Assembly (NCBI GenBank): GCA_046594215.1
Contig: JBKJPX010000008.1
Coordinates: 1-64,000 of the forward strand
Reading direction: 5' to 3'
Origin: Panacagrimonas sp046594215
GTDB taxonomy: Bacteria; Pseudomonadota; Gammaproteobacteria; Nevskiales; Nevskiaceae
DNA length: 64,000 nt
This document shows, piece after piece, positions 47,008 through 56,312 of this stretch. The position numbers and the translations under genes are program-made. The notes beneath the pieces are model-generated. The model saw only the letters and a program-made list of their open reading frames with translations. It made no database searches and was not told the origin of the DNA. Position 1 is the first letter of the stretch, and each line of letters starts with the position of its first letter.

Positions 47008-48156
47008 ATGCGTCGCCGTTCCCTCTCGACCGTGTGGATCGTCAGCTTGCTGCTGCACGGCCTCGTCGCCTGGCGCCTGCTGCCCTCACTCGACTGGGGG
47101 CCGTCGGCCGTCGCGATCGGCGCTGGCGCGTTCCTGCTGTCCGCGCTGCTCGCGCCGGCACCCTTGCTGATCCGTCTCGCCGGGCTGTCGCTTCGGGCGA
47201 GTGACGTGCTGGCCTGGACCGGCTACCTCGCCATGGGCCTGTTCTCCACGTTGTTCGTGGGCGTGCTGGTGCGCGAGGTGGTGCTTATCGTCATCCTGGT
47301 TGCGAAGTGGATCGGCCCCGGGCCATTCGATCTCGACGCCTGGAGAATGATGACCGCGCGCGCCGTCGTCGGCCTCGCCGCAGTCGTCAGCCTCGTAGGG
47401 CTCGTCAACGCACGCCGCACGGCGCGTGTCCGGAACATCGACGTTCCATTGAAGGGCCTCCCGGCCGCGCTGCAGGGGTTTCTCATCGTGCAGCTCTCCG
47501 ACGTCCATGTCGGCCCGACCATCAAGCGCGGTTTTCTCGAGGCGATCGTGCGGCGGGTCAACACGCTCGATGCCGATCTCGTCGCGATCACGGGTGATCT
47601 CGTCGACGGTGCGGTCCGGCGCCTGCACGAGCACGTCGCGCCGTTGTCGGACCTGCGATCGCGTCACGGCACCTTCGCGGTGACCGGCAACCACGAGTAC
47701 TACCACGGCGCGGAAGACTGGATACGCGAGTGGCGCCGCCTCGGCCTGCAGGTTCTCGAGAACCGCAACGTCGTGCTCGAGCATGCCGGTGCGCGACTGC
47801 TCATCGGCGGTGTGAGCGATTACTCGGCGCATCGCGGCGATGATCACCGGGACGCCGCGGTCCAGGCCGCGCACTCGACGAGCGCGGTCGATGCGAAGGT
47901 CCTGCTCGCGCACCAGCCGCGATCGGCATCCGCCGCGTCTGCTGCCGGCTTCGACCTGCAGTTGTCCGGCCACACGCACGGCGGACAGTTCTGGCCCTGG
48001 AACCTGTTCGTGCCCCTGCAGCAGCCCTTCGTGGCCGGGCTCCACCGGCTGCAGCAGCTTTGGGTCTACGTGAGTCGCGGCACCGGCTATTGGGGGCCGC
48101 CGCTGCGGTTCGGCGCGCCCTCGGAGATCACGTGTATCCGCTTGGTGGTGGCCTGA
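47008..48156 (+). CDS. membrane-anchored metallophosphoesterase
   Basis: 382-aa inner-membrane phosphoesterase. Four hydrophobic N-terminal segments (residues about 8-25, 35-55, 70-90, 115-135) precede a calcineurin-like catalytic domain with QLSDVHVG (metal), ITGDLVDG, VTGNHEYY and SGHTHGGQFWPW, all dinuclear-metal motifs. Length and layout match YkuE-like/lpxH-unrelated phosphohydrolases that often act on lipid or nucleotide phosphate bonds. Substrate unknown. Confidence 0.92.
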   Translation: MRRRSLSTVWIVSLLLHGLVAWRLLPSLDWGPSAVAIGAGAFLLSALLAPAPLLIRLAGLSLRASDVLAWTGYLAMGLFSTLFVGVLVREVVLIVILVAKWIGPGPFDLDAWRMMTARAVVGLAAVVSLVGLVNARRTARVRNIDVPLKGLPAALQGFLIVQLSDVHVGPTIKRGFLEAIVRRVNTLDADLVAITGDLVDGAVRRLHEHVAPLSDLRSRHGTFAVTGNHEYYHGAEDWIREWRRLGLQVLENRNVVLEHAGARLLIGGVSDYSAHRGDDHRDAAVQAAHSTSAVDAKVLLAHQPRSASAASAAGFDLQLSGHTHGGQFWPWNLFVPLQQPFVAGLHRLQQLWVYVSRGTGYWGPPLRFGAPSEITCIRLVVA

Positions 48157-48161
48157 GCGGT

Positions 48162-48175
48162 CAGGTTTCGACCTG
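48162..48175 (+). terminator. weak UUCG hairpin after the phosphoesterase gene
   Basis: CAGGT (48162-48166) pairs with ACCTG (48171-48175) around a TTCG tetraloop, five bases past the phosphoesterase stop, followed by a short GTTCC. The stem is short and lacks a T run, so intrinsic termination is doubtful. Confidence 0.35.
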
Positions 48176-48180
48176 GTTCC

Positions 48181-48513
48181 CTACTTGTGCGCAGGCAGCA
48201 TCAGGGAAGGCGTGCGCCGCACTGTGGGACGTCCAATCCTCCCGCGCGTCCATCCGGCCACGGCTGCCTGCACCCTCTGTCCCACCCAACGCCAAGCGCC
48301 GCTGGACCGCTCGACCCGTGCAGAAAGCTGCGGCGCTCGAAGAACCCATCGAGACGGCGAGAACCACTGCCATTGGCCTTCGCAGCGAGGACAGACAAAG
48401 AAGCTGCCTGAGCGTTGTGATTCGGCGTCGTGGCCGATCCGGATCAGATGGATGGGCTTCGCGGTAATCCCCCGCTGGGCGCTGAGAAGCTTGCACGGCG
48501 CGCACACGTCCAT
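48181..48513 (-). CDS. small zinc-ribbon-like hypothetical protein
   Basis: 110-aa frame on the minus strand. The first 60 residues look genuine: CAPC near residue 4 and CPRC near residue 41 could form a four-cysteine zinc site, and HLIRIGHDAE plus GQWQWFSPSRWV follow. GGAG stands five bases before ATG 48513 and codons in the first half favour G or C in the third position. The second half has poorer codon use and may be the product of frame decay. Function unknown; it lies alone in an otherwise gene-poor stretch. Confidence 0.45.
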   Translation of the reverse strand: MDVCAPCKLLSAQRGITAKPIHLIRIGHDAESQRSGSFFVCPRCEGQWQWFSPSRWVLRAPQLSARVERSSGAWRWVGQRVQAAVAGWTRGRIGRPTVRRTPSLMLPAHK

Positions 48514-48816
48514 ACGAACTCCATGGGTCGATCGATCGGCGCTTGGCCCTGGCATTTAACGTGCCCGACTTTTTCCGCTGCTCGAACGTGCTCGGACCGC
48601 CCCTGCGAGCTCGATACTCCGCCACGAGGAGCGCAGGGTGCGACGCGCCGAGCGCCGCTCCGGACGGCCTGGGCATTCCGCGCGCACGCGCGCCGATCGT
48701 CATGCGATTTGAAACGTCTCTTGGTCGGGCCAGGCAAAAGAGCCCTGGAAAAAGGCCTCGTCGCGCGTTGGCACACTTCTCGAATTGCTGCGGCGACCGA
48801 GCTCCGGAGACGCCCG
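48514..48816. other. gene-poor stretch upstream of the FecR-SPOR gene
   Basis: No frame here is convincing. It carries the upstream region of the gene at 48817 and of the small minus-strand gene that starts at 48513, so promoters of both may lie back to back here. Confidence 0.55.
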
Positions 48817-50709
48817 ATGGTCACTTCGCCCCAATCCTTGGTCCGTGATCGTATTTCCGGAAGGGACGTCGCTTCGCCGCGAAGTTTCTCCCGGTGGGTG
48901 ACGGTCGCCATGCTGTGCACCGCCGGTTTTCCGCTCGAGCAAGGTCACGCAGCGATGCGCGGGAGCGCGACGCGCGCGCACGCCGTTGCTCTGGATACGA
49001 CGATCGCGCCGCCGGACTCGGGCGTGACCGTCGCCCAGATTCGCGGCCAGGCCTTCCGCATCAAGGCGGGTGGTGTGTACGCGGCGCTGCGTTCCGGCGG
49101 CGTCATCCCGATCGGCGAGCCGGTGGGGGTGGGCGGGAAGTCGCGCATGGATCTGCGCGTGGGGGACGACGGTGTGCTGGACCTCGGTCCCGGCGCGCGG
49201 CTGACCCTCCAGCCCGAAACGGACAGCGGCTCGACGAAAGCCGCACTTTCGTTCCGACTCGAGCAGGGTTATCTCCGGGTCCGATTGAAGGACGCAGCGC
49301 GCCCCGCGCGGCTGCAGGTTTCCTTTGGCGATTGGGCGGCCTTGCTGGAGCCGGGCGAGTACGTGTTCGACGCGCGCGAACCCGAATCGTCCGTGTGTAC
49401 GCTCGGCGGCGTGCTGCACATGTCTGGTGTTCCGGGTAGGACGCCGGCTTCGGTGTCCAGCGGCTGCGTGCTTCTGGGCGCGCAAGCTCCGACGACCGTG
49501 ACGCTGGGTCCAGCGGACTTGAAGCGGGTTCAAGACCGCCGCGCGTTGCAGCCCGTGGTCGCCGAGGTCAACTGGCGCGAGGTGAAGAACGCGCTCGCGC
49601 GAGTGGACGCCGAAGTCACCGCGGGCACGCATCGCAAGTCATCGGAAGCGGTCTCCGCGATCAGACTGACCGACGACAACGCTGAATCGCTGACGAGCCC
49701 GCGCATCGAAGCGCAGGAGGTCGCCGCGATTCCGGACCCCCTGCAGATCATGCCGCGCACGCGGCGTTCCGCGATCGTCGTGCGCGGACCCATTTCGCTC
49801 GCGCCCCTGGAAGCGATGGTGCGGCGTGTCGAACGTCACATCGCACGGGAGCAGGCGAAACTCGCCGATGCGCTGGTCGCATCGGCAGAGCAAGCTCAAG
49901 AAGCCGTTCCCGTCCAAACGCCCACCTCTCCCACGGCGCCTGCGCCGGTGGACGTGCCGATGCAGCCGGTCCTCGCGGCGGAAAGTCCCCACGAGGTTTC
50001 CCTGCAATCGAAGGAACTGGCCGATTCCGGGCATATCGAAGCGCGTCCCCTTGCGGAGGCCGCCGCCATGAAGAGCGCCACGCCTCCGGACGTTCACTCG
50101 CCAGGCCCAGCCGCGATTCAACCCACGCTGCCCGCTCCCGTCCCCCGATCGGGCGCCCCAAACCTTCACCTGGCGCTCGATTCCGGACTTGGCACCCTCA
50201 AATCCGGTGCCCTGGGCGGTCCGACGGTCGTCGCCACTTCCGGCGACGCGAACGCGCTCGTGTCCGAGCCGGTCCGCTCGCCATCGAAACTGCAGGAGAC
50301 AACCCCTGCGCCGCCGACCGAGGCAAGCCGACGTTCGGAATCGCCGCCGGGGCCGCAGATCGACAAAAACGCGCACGGGACTGTGCAGGGCGCGAATGCC
50401 GTGCTTTCCAATCCACTCCCCGGATCGCCGAATGACCCGCTCGCGCGCGCCCCTGCGCCGGTCACGCCGCCGCTGGAATGGATCGTCAACGTGGCCACCT
50501 TCCCTTCGCTCGAGTCCGCCGAACAGCAGGCAGAGCAACTGCGTTCCCAGCACCTCGCGACCGGCATTCGCAGCGAAACGGTTCGTGGACGGTCGGCCTA
50601 CCGGGTCGTGATCGAGGGTCTGGCCACCGAAGATGCCGCCAACAAGGTGCTCAGTCTGCTGGTCTCGCGCCTCGGGCTGCGCCAAGCCTGGGCATTCCGA
50701 AAGTCCTGA
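48817..50709 (+). CDS. FecR-like and SPOR-domain envelope protein
   Basis: 630-aa exported protein. A signal peptide (WVTVAMLCTAGFPLEQGHA, roughly residues 27-45) precedes a FecR-like beta domain (about residues 75-210, with VGDDGVLDLGPGARLTL and CTLGGVLHMSG), then a long Pro/Ala-rich linker (about 300-540) and a C-terminal SPOR domain (WIVNVATFPSLESAEQQAEQ and YRVVIEGLATEDAANKVLS). SPOR domains bind denuded peptidoglycan at the division site. GGAG before ATG 48817 supports the start. Co-occurrence with FecR-like folds is seen in some gammaproteobacterial adenylate-cyclase-linked or surface proteins; role unknown. Confidence 0.85.
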   Translation: MVTSPQSLVRDRISGRDVASPRSFSRWVTVAMLCTAGFPLEQGHAAMRGSATRAHAVALDTTIAPPDSGVTVAQIRGQAFRIKAGGVYAALRSGGVIPIGEPVGVGGKSRMDLRVGDDGVLDLGPGARLTLQPETDSGSTKAALSFRLEQGYLRVRLKDAARPARLQVSFGDWAALLEPGEYVFDAREPESSVCTLGGVLHMSGVPGRTPASVSSGCVLLGAQAPTTVTLGPADLKRVQDRRALQPVVAEVNWREVKNALARVDAEVTAGTHRKSSEAVSAIRLTDDNAESLTSPRIEAQEVAAIPDPLQIMPRTRRSAIVVRGPISLAPLEAMVRRVERHIAREQAKLADALVASAEQAQEAVPVQTPTSPTAPAPVDVPMQPVLAAESPHEVSLQSKELADSGHIEARPLAEAAAMKSATPPDVHSPGPAAIQPTLPAPVPRSGAPNLHLALDSGLGTLKSGALGGPTVVATSGDANALVSEPVRSPSKLQETTPAPPTEASRRSESPPGPQIDKNAHGTVQGANAVLSNPLPGSPNDPLARAPAPVTPPLEWIVNVATFPSLESAEQQAEQLRSQHLATGIRSETVRGRSAYRVVIEGLATEDAANKVLSLLVSRLGLRQAWAFRKS

Positions 50710-50913
50710 GTGCGTTGACCGAAGTCATGGGAACTCCGGAGACGCTGCTGCCGAGAGGCTCGGCACTGGGACCCTGACGCCGCCGCGTGACCGTCCGGTG
50801 CCGCTGCACCGCGTGGTAGTCCGCGCACGATCGAGAGGCAGCCGATTCGGCAGGGCCAGGCGGCCGGGAGTTTCGAAAACCCTCGCGTCGATCGAATCAG
50901 CGCATCGATCAAA

Positions 50914-51519
50914 TCAGAACGCCGGGCTTTCGGCGCGCTGGGCCAGCTGGTCCCGGAGGACTTCACGCAGGACGTAATACGTAGCGGCGGCAGATCCGTC
51001 GTGCGATGTGTCGCGTGACATCTCCACGTTCAAGGGAGGCACCGCGGCGCTTTCTCCCGGTCCCGATAGCAGCGCCTCGCCCGCTACGCGCGCAGCGGCC
51101 ATAACGGAGCCGAGGGGGGTGGCCGCGGTGGCCGGTGCGCTCGCGAGGAAGGCCGGAGCAGCCGCCACGGAGGATGGGCTGCCTGTGGCGGTCTCGACTG
51201 CGGTCCACACCACGAGCAAGGCGTAGCTCACCCACAACCAACTCATACGTGTTGCGACGTCCGAAGCATTCGGCACGCCCTGTCGCGCACGCCGCTCACC
51301 CGCGCTCACCGCCATGCGACGCCACGAGCGTCGCAACCGGCCCGCCCATCGGCGCAGCTTGGGATGGTGGGACGCCTCGGTGCCTACGATCAGCGAAACG
51401 CCTGTCGCGAGGAGGATCTGGTGCAACCCGTTCAACGGGATCAGCGCGTCGAATGCAAACGTCACGACTGCGGCAGCGAGCATCCCGCACAGCGCGCACA
51501 GAGCAAGACGCATGGCCAT
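50914..51519 (-). CDS. hypothetical membrane protein
   Basis: 201-aa protein with three likely membrane helices (about residues 5-23, 28-46 and 95-110). A cluster of Arg (RRWAGRLRRSWRR, about residues 56-68) follows TM2 on the cytoplasmic side, and an Ala-rich stretch and a charged C-terminal helix (YVLREVLRDQLAQ) close it. No family is recognised. Coding is supported by hydrophobic periodicity and third-position GC, but there is no homology-based evidence. It converges with the FecR-SPOR gene, with 204 bp between them. Confidence 0.55.
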   Translation of the reverse strand: MAMRLALCALCGMLAAAVVTFAFDALIPLNGLHQILLATGVSLIVGTEASHHPKLRRWAGRLRRSWRRMAVSAGERRARQGVPNASDVATRMSWLWVSYALLVVWTAVETATGSPSSVAAAPAFLASAPATAATPLGSVMAAARVAGEALLSGPGESAAVPPLNVEMSRDTSHDGSAAATYYVLREVLRDQLAQRAESPAF

Positions 51520-52248
51520 TCCCCCGATGGTGCTGATGTTGTCCCTTACGCATAGCGCGAAGCATGCCAGCCGGACGATCGAACGCGGTTCCCAGTTCTG
51601 CGCCGGCTGAACCCCCCAGAACGCCGGCGCCTGCGCCCACAGCGACGCCAGTCACCGCCGCCCTCAACCGGTTTCGCCGCGAACGATCCTGCTGGCGGCC
51701 CTCGATCAAGTCCGTCGGCGCGCCGGTGGCGGTTTGGAGTCGGGGGACTGCGATCCGGGAGGCGCGGGCACATGCGTTGCGCATACGTCGCGTGGAGACG
51801 TCGATCCCTTGGCGATGTCGCAGACCGCCCTGCTTTTCGTTACGTCCGAGCCAAAAAGGCCTGCACCGACTCGCGCTCGGAGGTCGCAATTTGCAGCTCA
51901 ACGCGTCCCACCCGCCGCATCTCGCAACTCTGTCGGCGAGCAAGCGATTCCCCTCTGTAGTATGGGAAATGCAGGCTCGGGCGTGCCGCCGACCGTGACG
52001 CGATCCGATGCGTGCGTGCGCTCGCCACGACACCGCTCCTTCTCGCCCCGAGCGTTCCGATCGACGCATCGCGGCGAGATTTTCACCCGATCCCGTTTGG
52101 GACTCGTGCGCCCTACTGTGGGTCGCGGATGTCTGTCTTGCGTCAGGGAACGCGGCGGGCTCGGGCACCGTCGTCGGAGCGTTCGCAGTGAGCTGCAGCG
52201 GACAGGGTCTCCACGCTTATCGCGTTCCTGGTGCAGCAGCCGCGTTGC
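51520..52248. other. 729-bp stretch without a convincing gene
   Basis: Frames are open on both strands, as expected in GC-rich DNA, but none shows family features, membrane pattern or steady codon use. One minus frame (about 51590-51670) encodes a glycine-rich run (AVGAGAGVLGGSAGAELG) that looks like a glycine-zipper helix, yet it has no clear start or stop nearby. It could be a decayed gene or regulatory region. Confidence 0.5.
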
Positions 52249-53316
52249 TCACCTGCCGAAGGCCGCCGTGTCATGCGGCCCGGGTGAAGGCGTGCCCGAC
52301 GACATGGGGTCCTCGGACGGCGCGCTGTCGGACAGCTCGACGCTGACGACATGATTGCGCCCCGACGCCTTGGCTTCGTACAGCGCGCGATCCGCCGCGG
52401 CGATCAAGGTCCGAACCTGGCCCTCCAGCGTGGCCGGGTACCGCGCCGTCGCGCACCCGATGCTGACGGTCACCACCCCCGTGGCGGCACGACGGTGCGG
52501 GATCTGCAGGAGCTCGACTGCATGGCGCATGGCGTCCGCCGCGGTCTGCGCTCCGCGCAGATCCGTCTGCGGCAGGCAGGCCACGAATTCTTCCCCACCC
52601 ATGCGGGCAACGAGGTCGCCGGCGCGCTTCGTCGCGTCGCGCAGCGCGGCCGCGACGGCGCGAAGCGCCTCGTCACCCTCTGGGTGCCCGTAGGCATCGT
52701 TGAACTTCTTGAAATGGTCGATATCGATCGACAGCGCGCTGAGGGGTGTCGAATCCCGTATTGCGCGTCGCCATTCGCGCTCCAGCACCTCTTCGAGATC
52801 ACGCCGGTTGGCGAGGCCGGTGAGGTGGTCGACCCTGCCGATACGCAGGGCCTCGAGCGTGTCTTCGAGCCAGGCGTGCACTTCGATCAGCGCAGCTTCC
52901 GAGGCGGCGTTCCACGCGGCTCGCGTCGGGCCCATGACGCACATCACGCCGATCCCGTCGGCCACCCGGATGGCAATCCCTGCGAAGAAGGTCACGCCCG
53001 GGGTTGCGGATGCGAGCGCGGTGACCGATGGGGGTCGTCCCACATCGGGAAAGACGACCAGGCCGGCACGAGATGAAACATGCTCGCAGCACCGAAGCAA
53101 CGCATCGAGGTGATCTCCCTCGACACCGATGTTGGAGAACAGCTGCTGACGTCCCTGCGCGTCCGCGAAGGTGACGGCCGCAACCGGAAATCGCGCCGCG
53201 ACGGCGAGGAGTCGGACCGCGCGGCGGGCGTAGCGCGCCGTCGTCGGATCGAGTCGGCGCGAGAACTTCGCGGGCGGTTGCGCGAGCGTGGAGCGACCGG
53301 GGTTGTCGTCTGGCAT
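52249..53316 (-). CDS. GAF-GGDEF diguanylate cyclase
   Basis: 355-aa soluble signalling enzyme making cyclic di-GMP. The N-terminal half is a GAF-like sensor (about residues 40-165), then DHLTGLANRRD begins the GGDEF domain. The active site is GGEEF (MGGEEFVACLP) and an inhibitory I-site RAGD lies five residues ahead of it, so product inhibition is expected. VSIGCA and ALYEAKASGRN are complete. The ATG at 53316 is used; TTG codons at 53322 or 53328 could be the true start since AAGGA lies before them. Confidence 0.93.
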   Translation of the reverse strand: MPDDNPGRSTLAQPPAKFSRRLDPTTARYARRAVRLLAVAARFPVAAVTFADAQGRQQLFSNIGVEGDHLDALLRCCEHVSSRAGLVVFPDVGRPPSVTALASATPGVTFFAGIAIRVADGIGVMCVMGPTRAAWNAASEAALIEVHAWLEDTLEALRIGRVDHLTGLANRRDLEEVLEREWRRAIRDSTPLSALSIDIDHFKKFNDAYGHPEGDEALRAVAAALRDATKRAGDLVARMGGEEFVACLPQTDLRGAQTAADAMRHAVELLQIPHRRAATGVVTVSIGCATARYPATLEGQVRTLIAAADRALYEAKASGRNHVVSVELSDSAPSEDPMSSGTPSPGPHDTAAFGR

Positions 53317-53556
53317 CGGCAATGGCAATCATCCTTGGGCCGTGCGGTGTTCGCCACCGCCACATTCTCTCAGGATGGGGTCTTGACGCACCTCACCCAT
53401 AACGGCGGGCAGTACATATGCTTACCCGGTATGGCGGCAAGCGCTAATCGCGACGATGACCAGCAGGAGACATGCCCGCCAGCGGCCCCGGCTGCCGGCA
53501 CCCGCGGGTTTCACCTCTCTTTTACCGGGGGGAAAGCCATCGGCGACCCGTCCCAG

Positions 53557-53979
53557 CTAGCCCGACAGGATCGCCATCGTCAGGCGCGAGACGCAGGTCA
53601 ACTGGCCCTGTTCGTTGCTCAATTCGATCTGCCAGACGTGCGTGCTGCGTCCGATGTGCACGGGCCGCGCGACACCGGTGACCCAGCCCTCGCGGACGCT
53701 GCGCAGATGGTTCGCGTTGATGTCCAGCCCGACGACGCGCTGACCGGGCGCCGAGGCGAACGCCGCGCCGCAGGAACCCAGCGTCTCGGCGAGGACCACG
53801 GAGACGCCGCCGTGCAGGATCCCGGCGGGTTGACGCGTGCGCGTGTCGACCGGTACGCGTGCCTTGAGGTAATCGTCACCGACTTCGATGAACTCGATGC
53901 CCAGGTGCGCCACGGCCGTGTCGGCGTGGATGGCGGCGATGCGCTCCAGCGAGATCGCCTGAGTCCAGATCGAAGCCAT
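53557..53979 (-). CDS. hotdog-fold acyl-CoA thioesterase (YdiI/MenI type)
   Basis: 140-aa thioesterase, near the 136 aa of E. coli YdiI. The key motif is PAGILHGGVSVVLAETLGS (about residues 51-69) with catalytic Glu and Gly backbone, then VVGLDINANHLRSVREGWV and VWQIELSNEQGQLTCVSRLT, which follow YdiI closely. It hydrolyses acyl-CoA such as 1,4-dihydroxy-2-naphthoyl-CoA or similar aromatic or fatty acyl-CoAs. It begins seven bases after the desaturase gene and is likely cotranscribed with it. Confidence 0.93.
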   Translation of the reverse strand: MASIWTQAISLERIAAIHADTAVAHLGIEFIEVGDDYLKARVPVDTRTRQPAGILHGGVSVVLAETLGSCGAAFASAPGQRVVGLDINANHLRSVREGWVTGVARPVHIGRSTHVWQIELSNEQGQLTCVSRLTMAILSG

Positions 53980-53985
53980 GACTGA

Positions 53986-55179
53986 TCAGGCCGGCGCCCG
54001 CGCCCGCGCCGGATCCAGGGAATCACCACCCGGGAAGGCCAGGCGCAAATTCTTGAGCCAGGTGCTGCCGAACTGCCGCGTCAGCGAGCCCGTGTTGTAA
54101 GGCACGCCATAGCGGGCCGCGAGGGCCTTCACACGCGGCGCGACCTGCGGGTAACGGTTGCTGCACATGTCCGGAAAGAGGTGGTGCTCGATCTGGTGCG
54201 ACAGGTTCCCCGACAGGATGTGGAACAGCTTGCCGCCCTCGATGTTGCAGGAGCCCAGCAACTGCCGCAGGTACCAGCGTGCGCGCGTCTCGCCTTCGAC
54301 CTGCTCCTTGGTGAAGTTGTACGAGCCGGACGGGAAGTGGCCGCAGAAGATGATCGTGAACGTCCAGATGTTGCGCATGACATTCGCGATGGCGTTTGCC
54401 GCGGCGACCATGCCGAACACGGCCCAGGGCGACCAGGGCACGTGGAACGAGATCGGGATGGCGACCAGCGCGGCGGCCGCAGGCCAGGCGATGTAGTCCT
54501 TCACGATCTGGCGCCAGGCCTTGCGCCCGATGTGCCGGAGCACGGGCAGGATTTCCTTGAGCGACTTCTTGCCCTTCAGGTGATCGTCGATGGCCTGCTC
54601 GTGCATCGCCACGCCTTCTTCGAACAGCAGCATCAGCAGGATGAAGACGATGGGCTGGAACAGGTAGGCGGGATGCCACTTCTGCATCGGCGTGACGCGC
54701 ATGATCCCGTAGCCCACGTCCAGGTCCTTGCCCAGCACGTTGGTCCAGGTGTGATGCACCACGTTGTGCGAATGCATCCAGCGATCCGACGGACCCATCG
54801 TGTCCCACTCCCAGGTGTTGGACTGGATGTTGGGGTCCTTCATCCAGTCCCACTGGGCGTGCATCACGTTGTGGGCAATCTCCATGTTCTCGAGGATCTT
54901 GGCGGTGCCGAGCATCGCGGTGCCCAGGCCCATGATCGCGAGCGTGAGCCCCCAGGAGGCCAGCGCATGCCCCCAGGCCGGCAGGAAGAACAGGCCGGCG
55001 TAGATGACGAAGCGGCCGACGACGGCCAGCGTCCGCTGCGTGCGAATGACCTTGAGGATGTAGCGGCGGTCGTTCTCGCCGCGGCTGTCGAACACCTCGT
55101 CGCGGATGGCATCCATCTCGCGTCCGAACTCTTCGATCTGCGCGTCGGTGAGATCCACCGGCATGGTGTGGGCGGTCAT
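53986..55179 (-). CDS. membrane fatty acid desaturase
   Basis: 397-aa integral membrane diiron desaturase. The three histidine boxes are seen: EIAHNVMHAQWDW (HxxxH), HSHNVVHHTW (HxxHH) and HQIEHHLFP (QxxHH) near the C-terminus. Two hydrophobic hairpins lie between them. It accepts electrons from the ferredoxin reductase whose gene ends 11 bp upstream of it, the DesB/DesC arrangement of gammaproteobacteria. It would introduce a double bond in phospholipid acyl or acyl-CoA chains. Confidence 0.94.
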   Translation of the reverse strand: MTAHTMPVDLTDAQIEEFGREMDAIRDEVFDSRGENDRRYILKVIRTQRTLAVVGRFVIYAGLFFLPAWGHALASWGLTLAIMGLGTAMLGTAKILENMEIAHNVMHAQWDWMKDPNIQSNTWEWDTMGPSDRWMHSHNVVHHTWTNVLGKDLDVGYGIMRVTPMQKWHPAYLFQPIVFILLMLLFEEGVAMHEQAIDDHLKGKKSLKEILPVLRHIGRKAWRQIVKDYIAWPAAAALVAIPISFHVPWSPWAVFGMVAAANAIANVMRNIWTFTIIFCGHFPSGSYNFTKEQVEGETRARWYLRQLLGSCNIEGGKLFHILSGNLSHQIEHHLFPDMCSNRYPQVAPRVKALAARYGVPYNTGSLTRQFGSTWLKNLRLAFPGGDSLDPARARAPA

Positions 55180-55190
55180 GGCGTGTTCCT

Positions 55191-56312
55191 CTAGAGATCC
55201 AGTTCGCAATCGCCGGCGGCCGCGCAGATGCAGGTCTGCACGATGGCGCCGACTTCGTTGAGCAGCTTGCCGGTGCGCAGGTCGCGCACGCAGCCCCCGA
55301 GCAGCCGGGTGTTGCACGTGTGGCAGATGCCCATGCGGCAGCCGTGCGGCGGGTTCATGCCCGCGTCCTCGGCCACGCGCAGCAGCGGCGTGACGTGGTC
55401 CGCCTTGGCTTCGACCTTGCTCCTGCCGAAGCGCACGAGGCCGCCGACGGCGTCCGCCGGAACGCTGGCGTAGGCCGCGCGGAAGCGCTCCACGTGCAGG
55501 CGCCGTGACAGGCCGGCTTGCTCCCAGTGACGCTCCAGCGATTCGAGCAGCGACTGCGGGCCGCAGGCGTAGACCTCGCGCTCGCGCCAGTCGGGGCACA
55601 GCGCTTCGAGCTGTTCGGCGGAGAAGTGACGCGAGACCGAAGTGCCCGCGCCGATGTCGCGCGTCAGCACCAGCTGCAGCTTGTAGCGCTGGTGCTGGAC
55701 GGCCATGTCGCGCAGCTCGCGGCCGAAGATCACGTCGAACTCGTGCGGGGCATAGTGGATGTGCGCGGTGTCCGGCAGGCGCTCTTCCGAGATCAGCGCA
55801 CGCAGCATGCTCATGGCTGGCGTGATGCCGCTGCCGGCCGTGATGAAGAGCGGCTTCACGGGCTGCGCATCGGGCAGGTAGAAATCGCCCTGCGGAAGGC
55901 CCAGGGGCAAGTAATCGCCGGGCTTCACGTTGCGCACGAGGTGATTCGACATGCGGCCGCCGGCGATGGACTTCACCGTGATCGTGATGCAGTGATCGTC
56001 GCGTTCGGGCGCTGAGGAGATCGTGTAGGTGCGCGTGTAGTGCATGCCGCCGATCGGCAACCCGAGGCGTGCGTGCTGACCCGCACGATGGCCGCGCCAG
56101 TTCACGCCGGGACGCAGCGTCAGCGTGCGCGCGTCCTTGGTCTCGTCCCAGACCTTCTCGACGCGGGCCTGCAGCGCATGGCTGGCCCAGAGCGGATTCA
56201 CCAGTTCGACGTAGTGCGAGGTCCGCAGCGGAAACGCGAACCAGTCGGTGACGGCCGTGACGCGCGACCACAGCGACGGTGCGGTGCGCATGGGGGTTGG
56301 ATCGGTCTGCAT
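55191..56312 (-). CDS. ferredoxin-type reductase (FAD, NAD(P), 2Fe-2S)
   Basis: 373-aa electron-transfer protein for the neighbouring desaturase. FAD motif RTYTISSAP (about residues 93-101), NAD(P)-binding GSGITPAMSML (about residues 157-167), CGP, and a C-terminal plant-type 2Fe-2S ferredoxin domain with CRMGICHTC and a last cysteine in TCICAAAGDC. The order FAD-NAD-2Fe2S at the C-terminus fits the DesB-partner reductase of Pseudomonas. ATG 56312 is used. Confidence 0.94.
   Translation of the reverse strand: MQTDPTPMRTAPSLWSRVTAVTDWFAFPLRTSHYVELVNPLWASHALQARVEKVWDETKDARTLTLRPGVNWRGHRAGQHARLGLPIGGMHYTRTYTISSAPERDDHCITITVKSIAGGRMSNHLVRNVKPGDYLPLGLPQGDFYLPDAQPVKPLFITAGSGITPAMSMLRALISEERLPDTAHIHYAPHEFDVIFGRELRDMAVQHQRYKLQLVLTRDIGAGTSVSRHFSAEQLEALCPDWREREVYACGPQSLLESLERHWEQAGLSRRLHVERFRAAYASVPADAVGGLVRFGRSKVEAKADHVTPLLRVAEDAGMNPPHGCRMGICHTCNTRLLGGCVRDLRTGKLLNEVGAIVQTCICAAAGDCELDL

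Noticed and set aside
51296..52168. 290-residue minus frame with glycine-zipper-like segment
   Set aside because: Runs out of frame through the membrane-protein gene below 51520 and lacks a credible start, so only the small Gly-rich piece is of note.
53329..53556. Possible riboswitch or small RNA before the GGDEF gene
   Set aside because: Several G/C-rich complementary pieces are present, but I could not match them to any known riboswitch core by eye.
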